A model generated the notes under the pieces. That model was given only the letters and a program-made list of their open reading frames with translations. It did not search any database and was not told the origin of the DNA. Made by a program: the position numbers and the translations under genes. DNA of 5,089 bases from the NCBI GenBank assembly GCA_026002305.1, contig BOBI01000114.1, positions 1 through 5,089 on the forward strand, in the 5' to 3' direction. Numbering within the stretch: position 1 is the stretch's first letter; each line of letters starts with the position of its first letter. The DNA is from Spirochaetia bacterium. GTDB taxonomy: Bacteria > Spirochaetota > Spirochaetia > Treponematales > Breznakiellaceae. Of the stretch, positions 1 to 5,089 are shown piece by piece.

Positions 1-1
1 C

Positions 2-148
2 CAAACAGCAAAATACCGTGATACAGTTGATGCATCCGCGCCTTCATATCTGGTAATATTTGATCGCCGGTCGGAAGGTAAAAAACTGCCATGGGACGAA
101 CGCCTTACATGGACTGTGGAAGACGGCATTACGGTGGCGGGATGCTAA
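2..148 (+). CDS. C-terminal fragment of a probable AAA-ATPase-like / PD-(D/E)XK nuclease family protein (5' end outside window)
   Basis: The frame is open from the left edge to a TAA at 146-148 and encodes the last 48 residues of a longer protein. The tail contains a hydrophobic strand followed by an Asp-Arg pair (SYLVIFDRR), then a Trp-Asp-Glu stretch (WDERLTW), and ends in ITVAGC. A YLVIFDRR-type strand, a W-[DE]-E-[RK] turn and a terminal strand close to I-x-V-x-G are typical of the C-terminal nuclease-like domain of AAA-ATPase-like proteins with a PD-(D/E)XK fold, usually about 500 residues long. These are frequent in Treponema, Bacteroidetes and Clostridia. The Walker motifs and nuclease catalytic residues would lie upstream and cannot be seen, so the family is inferred from the tail alone. 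The gene is convergent with the minus-strand cluster and probably unrelated to it. Coding status is fairly secure; family is moderate. Confidence 0.66.
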   Translation, partial: QTAKYRDTVDASAPSYLVIFDRRSEGKKLPWDERLTWTVEDGITVAGC

Positions 149-161
149 AATATCACCTGTG

Positions 162-201
162 AAGCGTAAATTACCAACCGGAATACAAAGTTTTACCGCT
201 T
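162..201 (+). terminator. Bulged stem-loop after the plus-strand gene, possible terminator
   Basis: The arm AAGCGTAAA (162-170) pairs with TTTACCGCTT (192-201). This gives nine base pairs interrupted by one bulged C at 196, around a loop of about 21 nt. It begins 13 nt after the TAA of the plus-strand gene, and on the plus strand the 3' arm runs into a short T-run (200-203). The position suits a terminator, but the large loop, the bulge and the weak T-tract make it a poor example. It could instead be part of the wider group of hairpins filling this gap. Confidence 0.3.
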
Positions 202-219
202 TTAAGTACAATTGATAAT

Positions 220-242
220 CGCACATTTCATGAACAAATGCG
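220..242. other. Imperfect stem-loop in the convergent intergenic gap
   Basis: CGCA (220-223) pairs with TGCG (239-242). Inside it, after a two-base bulge, TTT (226-228) pairs with AAA (236-238), and the loop contains the palindrome TTCATGAA (positions 227-234). A shifted pairing of CATTT with AAATG is also possible. It is immediately followed by the next stem-loop at 244. No T-run follows on either strand, so it is not called a terminator. Function unknown. Confidence 0.3.
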
Positions 243-243
243 T

Positions 244-272
244 AATACACCCAAAGGTTTTTATGGTGTATT
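244..272. other. Perfect 8-bp inverted repeat in the convergent intergenic gap
   Basis: AATACACC (244-251) and GGTGTATT (265-272) are exact reverse complements separated by 13 nt. The structure could form in RNA from either strand. It may contribute to ending transcription from both convergent units, but no uridine tract follows directly on the plus strand, and on the minus strand the bases after the stem begin ACGCA. It is therefore listed as a structural element of unknown role. Confidence 0.45.
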
Positions 273-273
273 G

Positions 274-290
274 AAAAACGCAATGTTGCG
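274..290 (-). terminator. Probable weak intrinsic terminator of the minus-strand gene cluster
   Basis: Read on the minus strand, CGCAACATTGCG (290-279) forms a GC-rich stem of four to five base pairs with a very short loop and is followed at once by TTTTT (278-274). It lies about 20 nt beyond the stop codon of the serine protease gene, the last gene of the cluster. GC-rich stem plus T-run is the pattern of a Rho-independent terminator. The stem is short, so it may work with the 8-bp stem that follows it downstream in the transcript (272-244). Confidence 0.4.
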
Positions 291-310
291 GAATGGAACG
301 TAGGCGGCGG

Positions 311-2134
311 TTACAAGGTGTCAGGCGAATCAAGCATGGCGGGTAGTGTCATGTAGGTGTCAAAATAGCCGGAGAGACGTTTTTTTACATTTATTTCAAG
401 CATCGCGTAGCCTTCTTTTTCTTGCAGACGGAAGCCTTGAATCGTAACGGGGTCTTTTAATGACAGTCCGGCTTCGTCGGCGATGGAGCCTCGGACAACT
501 TTCTTTATTAAATACGAAGGCGTTATTGATTTTCCCACGGAAGGTTCAAGTATAAGACCGAAAAGCGGCGCCGCCATGCGCTCGCGGCTGTCGATTTTTG
601 CGGCATCGGCCAGGGGTACAAGGGGGCGCGCCGCCATTTGCAGCACTCTGGATTTTCCGTCAGATGTTACAAGCGAGACCAATTCACCGGCGCGGCGGTC
701 AAACAGCACATCCTGCATGGCAGGTATTAAAAGGCCCTGTCCTGCGGTGATTTCCCGCCCGCTTAATGTTGTAATATAGATGCCGTCCTTTACAACCTGA
801 TCGGCAGCCGGTGTAAGCGGCGATACATAAATAATTTCTGCCCCCTGCGCTGTTTCCGCTATGGTTAAACCAAGCCAGGGGCGCACTGCCTTTCCTCCGG
901 CAATCATGGCGGGAAGAGCGGCGGCAAGGCGCTCGGCGGGTACGGCAAAATTAAGCCCCGGAAACTGTTCTATACCGGCAAAAACAATGCCCACAAGGCG
1001 GCCTTGCATGTCGATAACAGGCCCGCCGGAATTGCCGTGGTTTACCGCCGCATCTATCTGAATTACATCGCCAACTTGCAAAAAACGGCGACCTAACGCC
1101 GAAACAATGCCCATTGTAACCGTCTTTTCCAGACCGCCCGGCGAACCAATTGCCAATACACTTTCACCTACTTTTGGTATTGCACGGTCAACTACCGAAA
1201 AAACATATTCAGGCTTATACTCCGCTTTTATAAGAGCCAGGTCCATCGTTTTATCCCAGCCGATTACCTTTGCCGGAATTTGTGCGCTGGTTGAATCGCC
1301 CAAGCGGATATACATTTTTGAACGGCCATTGTATGTTGGGTCAACCTCGCTTTCAATAACATGATAATTGGTGATTGCCAAACCGGTAGAATCAACAAAA
1401 AAGGCCGAGCCCAAAACACGATCCGCGAATCCCCTGCCTCTTTCAATCTTGATACCTTTATCAATAAGGACAGTTGCGACACCCTTTATCATCGCGGACG
1501 GATCATCACTGCCCTGCGCAAACAGGCGCGTTTCTTTGTCAACGGCGGCGCCGTAACGATCCGCAATAGCCAGAAAAAACGCGGCGGTGCGCCGTTGCCT
1601 TGCCCGAACCGCCTGTTTTAAAAACAAAAGCGCGTCATCGGCTTTAACCGGCGCAATTTCATTGGAACGCACGGCGGTAAGAAAAGCCGCAAGCTCGTTA
1701 CCATTTGTTAAAAATTCTTTTGCCTGCGCCATTAAATAATTACTTTCCTTAACGGAACTTTCGGGGGCAATACCCAGCGCGTCCAGGGAACGTTCCAGCG
1801 ATGCCGCGTCGTCCCAGCGTTTTTCGGTTACCGCTTTTTCCTGATCGTTTTTTAAGTTTTGTATCGCGCGTTCTTTTAACTCCGCAATTTTCTGATGTTC
1901 ATTTGTATTTTCACCGCCGTAAATTATTTCAAAAATACCGATAAGGTGAATTGCTTTTGCAGGGTCCGCCGGTATACTTTCCTCAATTTTTTCTATACGA
2001 AAATCCCTTGTGGACTTTGGCGGCGTTAGACGCCGGTGCGCTTCTTTTTCATAAGCACACGAAAAAACATTGATTGCGCATAACACACACAGTATATGTA
2101 TTAAATTATTGTTAAAAGTTTTCACGGTATTCAT
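311..2134 (-). CDS. HtrA/DegP-like S1C serine protease, putative lipoprotein with helical N-terminal region and two PDZ-like domains
   Basis: This is a 607-residue periplasmic protease of the trypsin-like HtrA family, which cleaves or holds misfolded envelope proteins. I place the start at the ATG at 2134-2132, not the upstream in-frame GTG at 2158, because GGAG (2147-2144) lies nine nt before it and the product then begins with a short signal sequence. That sequence ends in VFSC (Cys26), a relaxed lipobox of a kind tolerated in spirochaetes, so membrane anchoring is likely but not certain. Residues about 30-220 are helical and TPR-like. The protease domain carries the full triad: His258 in ITNYHVIE, Asp298 in DKTMDLALIK and Ser369 in GNSGGP. 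RPWLGL (about 418-423) opens the first PDZ domain (about 416-504). A second PDZ-like segment (about 520-600) includes SIADEAGLSL. The gene overlaps the end of the TPR gene by 23 nt and is last in the cluster. The N-terminal helical extension is unusual beside classical DegP. Confidence 0.9.
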   Translation of the reverse strand: MNTVKTFNNNLIHILCVLCAINVFSCAYEKEAHRRLTPPKSTRDFRIEKIEESIPADPAKAIHLIGIFEIIYGGENTNEHQKIAELKERAIQNLKNDQEKAVTEKRWDDAASLERSLDALGIAPESSVKESNYLMAQAKEFLTNGNELAAFLTAVRSNEIAPVKADDALLFLKQAVRARQRRTAAFFLAIADRYGAAVDKETRLFAQGSDDPSAMIKGVATVLIDKGIKIERGRGFADRVLGSAFFVDSTGLAITNYHVIESEVDPTYNGRSKMYIRLGDSTSAQIPAKVIGWDKTMDLALIKAEYKPEYVFSVVDRAIPKVGESVLAIGSPGGLEKTVTMGIVSALGRRFLQVGDVIQIDAAVNHGNSGGPVIDMQGRLVGIVFAGIEQFPGLNFAVPAERLAAALPAMIAGGKAVRPWLGLTIAETAQGAEIIYVSPLTPAADQVVKDGIYITTLSGREITAGQGLLIPAMQDVLFDRRAGELVSLVTSDGKSRVLQMAARPLVPLADAAKIDSRERMAAPLFGLILEPSVGKSITPSYLIKKVVRGSIADEAGLSLKDPVTIQGFRLQEKEGYAMLEINVKKRLSGYFDTYMTLPAMLDSPDTL

Positions 2135-3746
2135 AATAATTATCTCCATTCCAATCACCCTCTATATAATCAAGCACGGCAACACCGGAGTTGTTTTTAT
2201 AATGACGCACAGTTTCCAACCTGCCGTCTAAATCAAGATCGATGCGCTGCTTTACAATAATTCCATTTTTATATTCGGAAACAGAAACAAGCTCCCCGTT
2301 TAAATATTCTTTTGATGATAAGATTATTCCGCCTGAACATTCAAATTTTTCAACAGACTTATCAAAATCTTTTCCCGCCCTTTCAAAATAATAAGAGGCC
2401 GAAACAATACTTGTTTCCGATAAACCGGCTGTTGAATTACGTAGCGGGTATAAAAGCCCGCCCTCACCGCCGCATAGATTTATAAATTGAAACGGTTTAT
2501 AAAAAAATTCGCCGCTTCTAAAAAAATAATGGGCGCCTTCCACAACAGCATCCCTTAAAGCCGGATACCGGGACCATGTTACAAAATATTTTTCCGGCGT
2601 TTTTTCTTCCGTCCCTTCTGATGTAAATATTTCGGCGCTTACAGGAACACCGGCTTTAAATGCAATAACTATTTCATTTTCACCATCTTGATCCCTATCC
2701 TGAATAAAACTAAGAAGCAGCCCGTCTTTATACTCTGTTTGTGTTTCAACTATTCCATCACCATTAGAATCTTCCACGATTGTTCCTGAATATTTTGAAA
2801 TATTTTTTTCAAAGCGCAGACGCAGATCGTCGGTTCTGATAAGCTGCCAAAAAGCTTCAATATCATCTTTATACAATAGATACCTGTCATACCCTGTATT
2901 ACCGGTAGTGGAATAAAAAAAACTTTCAATGTTGCCCTCTTCGTCCATTACGCCTAATTTCAAAAGAACAGGCAGTGCTTCTGCCGGTATACGGGAATCT
3001 CTAATGGCGGCAACCCATGCTTGAAGGTTCCGCCGCGCTTCTTCGGTATCGCGCATGAAAGGAGCCGCAAGGTATGCCAAATTCGGGTAAGATTCCTGCA
3101 ATATATAAACACGCTTTAAAATAATATCGATTAAATTATTATCAATGGCATCCGGCGCAGGAACATTTTTTGCGTATTTTAAAAAAAGAACCGCGAAATC
3201 AGGGTTATCGGGATAACGCTCTAAAGCGGTCCGTGTTAACTTTTTAAAATCCTGAACATTGTTTGAAAACAGAAGTGCGCGCAAACGTAACAAAACCGGT
3301 TTTTCATCAAATCCCAACCGGTCAAGCGCACGCAAAGCTGCCGCGTATTGTTTCATTTCAATGAGGATCTCGGCTTCCAGCAAGCGCGCCGCCTCTTTTG
3401 TGTATTTATTCCAGCGGTCGGTAACAAAAGCCAAATTTAGCGAAGCAAGAATACCTCTTTTTGGCCTATGTAAAAGAAAACCCGCATAGGCCCGTTGATA
3501 CGACAAATCCGATGAAACATTCGCGTAATCCGCCGCCTGAGTTAAAAAGGTTTCCGCCGCTGTTAAACGGCCTTCCGCTATAGCCTTTTCAGCCCATTCG
3601 GTATAGCGTAGCGCTATTGCCTCCTCGCCCGAATTATCCGAATCGTCAGACGGCTGTGAATATAGAAAGTTTACGCTCAACACCAGGATTACTATGACTA
3701 AATATTTACAATATTTCACTTCTCTATAATAAGGCTTCGTACACAT
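2112..3746 (-). CDS. Exported TPR-like protein with four acidic D-x-[DN]-x-D loops, function unknown
   Basis: A 544-residue protein I cannot assign to a named family. A basic N-terminus (K4, R8, K11, K14) is followed by a hydrophobic core (about 15-29) and a likely signal peptidase site after Ser30 (LYS|Q), so it is probably periplasmic or surface-exposed. Residues about 41-250 are amphipathic helices resembling TPR units, for example around 45-75, 115-145 and 165-190. The C-terminal half is predicted beta-rich. It holds four loops with the same nine-residue spacing: D326-N328-D330-G-E334, D350-D352-D354-G-E358, D503-D505-D507-G-E511 and D531-N533-D535-E539. These resemble calcium-binding DxDxDG loops. 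Between them are Y-x-[ND]-G turns (339-342, 481-484, 492-495) reminiscent of MORN-like repeats. The ATG at 3746 has no clear Shine-Dalgarno site; an in-frame GTG at 3719 would give a shorter, equally good signal peptide. It follows the phosphoesterase gene by 22 nt. Coding is certain, calcium binding inferred. Confidence 0.85.
   Translation of the reverse strand: MCTKPYYREVKYCKYLVIVILVLSVNFLYSQPSDDSDNSGEEAIALRYTEWAEKAIAEGRLTAAETFLTQAADYANVSSDLSYQRAYAGFLLHRPKRGILASLNLAFVTDRWNKYTKEAARLLEAEILIEMKQYAAALRALDRLGFDEKPVLLRLRALLFSNNVQDFKKLTRTALERYPDNPDFAVLFLKYAKNVPAPDAIDNNLIDIILKRVYILQESYPNLAYLAAPFMRDTEEARRNLQAWVAAIRDSRIPAEALPVLLKLGVMDEEGNIESFFYSTTGNTGYDRYLLYKDDIEAFWQLIRTDDLRLRFEKNISKYSGTIVEDSNGDGIVETQTEYKDGLLLSFIQDRDQDGENEIVIAFKAGVPVSAEIFTSEGTEEKTPEKYFVTWSRYPALRDAVVEGAHYFFRSGEFFYKPFQFINLCGGEGGLLYPLRNSTAGLSETSIVSASYYFERAGKDFDKSVEKFECSGGIILSSKEYLNGELVSVSEYKNGIIVKQRIDLDLDGRLETVRHYKNNSGVAVLDYIEGDWNGDNYYEYRENF
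2144..2147 (-). promoter_or_regulatory. Shine-Dalgarno site (GGAG) that fixes the serine protease start
   Basis: GGAG on the minus strand sits nine nt upstream of the ATG at 2134-2132 and inside the last codons of the preceding TPR gene. The upstream candidate starts (GTG at 2158, ATG at 2149) are less well placed and would put extra residues ahead of the signal sequence. The site supports translational coupling between the two genes. Confidence 0.6.
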
Positions 3747-3768
3747 ATTTTCAATCGGCTAAATTTCA

Positions 3769-4581
3769 TCAAAGACTATCAAAGCTGTACGAAAAGCCTT
3801 GAGGTGTAACGTGTACGCGGCAGAAAGTTTTATGCCCGTTAAAGTTTTCAAGCGTAACAAATTCTATGCCGGCAACGCGGTTAATGACACGCTTGTGTAC
3901 ATGGCCGGAAAAGAGCGCCTGACAATTTTTAGTCAATATTGAAATAAAACGCGCCCTCTCCCGCGTGTCTGTTAATTGCTGCTGCTGAAACTCCGGCGCC
4001 GCTGTAACGAATGGGTTTGTATGTGTAAAAACAAAAGTGAATTTTTTTGCGGTATCTAATTGTTCGTCCAGCCATGAAAGTTGATCATTTCCGAAAAAGG
4101 CATTGGCACTGTCCAAAATAATTAGTGTTGTGTTAGATGAATCAATTCTATATTTTGTTGAACCGATATTATCACGCCACACAGGCCAGTGTCCCATATA
4201 AATATCGTGGTTCCCGATAACAGGGAAAACCGGAACACTAAAAGAAGATGCAATTTCTATAAAACGCTTCATTTCTTCTTCGGTACAACTTTGTGTAATA
4301 TCACCGGTAACGACAATAAATTTTGCACCGTTTATTTTACCTTCTAATCCTTCAAGCCCATTTGCGTTCTGCCCTATAATGTGCGTGTCACTAATAACCA
4401 GGAATTCATAATCATTACCAAAGTTTTGTGCCTTTTTCAATTCTTCCTGGACAAACTTAAAGTCTTTAGAATGTTTCAAACGTTCATCAAGATCGTTAGA
4501 GCCGAAAATACCCAGTATGTCAACTTCACACCCTGAAAGCAAAAAAACACATAGTATGCATCTAAATATTTTTTTTACCAT
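3769..4581 (-). CDS. Lipoprotein calcineurin-like metallophosphoesterase
   Basis: A 270-residue enzyme of the calcineurin-like phosphoesterase superfamily (PF00149 type), which uses two metal ions to hydrolyse phosphomonoesters or phosphodiesters. All family motifs are present in order: D65-x-H67 in VISDTHI, G93-D94 in VVTGDIT, G123-N124-H125-D126 in VIGNHD, H187 in FTHTNP, and G226-H227-x-H229 in SGHVHK. The metal ligands and catalytic His125 are therefore intact. The N-terminus has lysines at 3-4, a hydrophobic stretch and a good lipobox, LSGC, with the lipidated cysteine at Cys18, so the enzyme should be membrane-tethered in the periplasm and not cytoplasmic. A linker (about 30-57) precedes the domain. 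The motif set is closest to class III cyclic-nucleotide phosphodiesterases and related enzymes, but the substrate cannot be read. The ATG overlaps the stop of the upstream gene in ATGGTAA (4581-4575), with GGGA (4595-4592) ten nt before it as a weak ribosome site. Confidence 0.9.
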   Translation of the reverse strand: MVKKIFRCILCVFLLSGCEVDILGIFGSNDLDERLKHSKDFKFVQEELKKAQNFGNDYEFLVISDTHIIGQNANGLEGLEGKINGAKFIVVTGDITQSCTEEEMKRFIEIASSFSVPVFPVIGNHDIYMGHWPVWRDNIGSTKYRIDSSNTTLIILDSANAFFGNDQLSWLDEQLDTAKKFTFVFTHTNPFVTAAPEFQQQQLTDTRERARFISILTKNCQALFSGHVHKRVINRVAGIEFVTLENFNGHKTFCRVHVTPQGFSYSFDSL

Positions 4582-5089
4582 ACAATTTTTATCCCGCTTC
4601 GTAGTTTTGCACCATAGAAGTTTGAGGAAAGCCCAACACTTCCGCTTTGGTTAATCGTTATATCATTTGTTAATGAAATGTTTTTATGTACATGCACCGT
4701 GGTCTCCACACGTAAAAAATACGCGCCGTAATTGCCATAATAAAAATTATCAAAATTCGCAAAGGCAATATTTAAAAGAATAACATTCGTATTAAGCGCC
4801 GTAACAAAAAGCCTGAACGCAATCATTCCTTCAATTACAGGAGCTGAACTATAAAATGATGATAACCGTAAATGATACCCCAGAATTACACCGCCTATTC
4901 TCCCTTTTAAAGCGATAGTCGGAATTATCGAAGACGAATTTGTAAAATATACAGGCAAACTTTCAAAACCATAAAGAAAATTAAAATATAAAAGTTTAAA
5001 AAACTTGTATTTTAAAAATGAAAAATTAAGATCCGCGTCCGCGAAAATATCTAATTGTGAATATAAATGATTGCCCCCATAAGACACCC
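4575..5089 (-). CDS. C-terminal part of a probable outer-membrane beta-barrel protein (5' end outside window)
   Basis: The frame is open to the right edge. A GTG at 5087-5085 could be read as a start, but nothing upstream is visible and the protein begins straight into a strand-like segment, so I treat it as truncated. The visible 170 residues alternate hydrophobic and polar positions in repeated stretches of about 10-14 residues, rich in Phe, Tyr, Leu and Asn, with short Gly/Ser/Asn turns. Examples are the segments around residues 9-24, 29-42, 57-76, 121-135 and 159-170. The protein ends in SGIKIVW, an alternating strand with a terminal aromatic residue, the form of the signal recognised by the BAM machinery. 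I do not recognise a specific family. It is first in the visible cluster and its stop overlaps the phosphoesterase start by 7 nt. Sampled stretches are clearly more AT-rich than the protease gene. It could also be a periplasmic beta-rich protein. Confidence 0.7.
   Translation of the reverse strand, partial: VSYGGNHLYSQLDIFADADLNFSFLKYKFFKLLYFNFLYGFESLPVYFTNSSSIIPTIALKGRIGGVILGYHLRLSSFYSSAPVIEGMIAFRLFVTALNTNVILLNIAFANFDNFYYGNYGAYFLRVETTVHVHKNISLTNDITINQSGSVGLSSNFYGAKLRSGIKIVW

Noticed and set aside
44..283. Minus-strand open frame of 79 codons across the end of the plus-strand gene and the intergenic gap
   Set aside because: It starts with TTG inside the hairpin region, has no ribosome site that I can see, and its second half is antisense to the well-supported plus-strand gene tail. 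It is in frame with the protease stop codon, so it is more likely chance open frame than a gene. It could still be part of a dispersed repeat.
149..310. Integron attC-like recombination site, suggested by the density of inverted repeats
   Set aside because: No GTTRRRY / RYYYAAC core pair was found at the ends of the structured region, and the stems are separate hairpins and not one imperfect long stem.
483..1621. Several plus-strand open frames and one further minus-strand frame within the protease gene
   Set aside because: They lie opposite or out of frame with a gene whose catalytic triad and domain order are intact, and their translations show no recognisable motif. They reflect the GC-rich codon pattern of the protease gene.
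2134..2158. GTG at 2158 as the start of the protease
   Set aside because: The ATG at 2134 has a better-placed GGAG site and gives a more conventional signal sequence; the upstream start would add eight mostly hydrophobic residues with no basic residue.
3259..3489. Plus-strand open frame of 76 codons within the TPR gene
   Set aside because: Its translation is rich in Arg, Ser and Ala without domain features, and it is antisense to the helical repeats of the TPR protein. It is a shadow.

Overview
The window looks like spirochaete chromosome, most probably a host-associated Treponema or a close relative. This is inferred from three things: two putative lipoproteins, one with a relaxed lipobox; an AAA-ATPase/PD-(D/E)XK-type C-terminus of a kind common in Treponema, Bacteroidetes and Clostridia; and a mixed, moderately AT-rich composition. 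There is no rRNA or other decisive taxonomic marker, so the assignment is tentative.

Layout. At the left edge (2-148, + strand) is the last 48 codons of a gene whose tail resembles AAA-ATPase/PD-(D/E)XK nuclease family proteins. A 162-bp convergent gap (149-310) has no convincing gene but holds four consecutive stem-loops, of which the last (274-290) looks like a weak intrinsic terminator for the minus-strand genes. The rest of the window (311-5089) is one tight minus-strand gene cluster, read right to left: the C-terminal 170 or so residues of a probable outer-membrane beta-barrel protein; a lipoprotein metallophosphoesterase (7-nt overlap); an exported TPR-like protein with four D-x-[DN]-x-D acidic loops (22-nt gap); and a lipoprotein HtrA/DegP-like serine protease with two PDZ-like domains (23-nt overlap). 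The spacing argues for a single transcript with translational coupling at two of the three junctions.

How the genes may work together. Every member of the minus-strand cluster carries an export or envelope signature: a C-terminal aromatic barrel end, two lipoboxes and one signal peptide. The products should meet in the periplasm. The protease has an intact His-Asp-Ser triad and the phosphoesterase has all its metal ligands, so both should be active. A reasonable inference is an envelope maintenance or surveillance module built around the outer-membrane protein; the substrates cannot be read from sequence. No mobile element, CRISPR array, tRNA or rRNA was seen.
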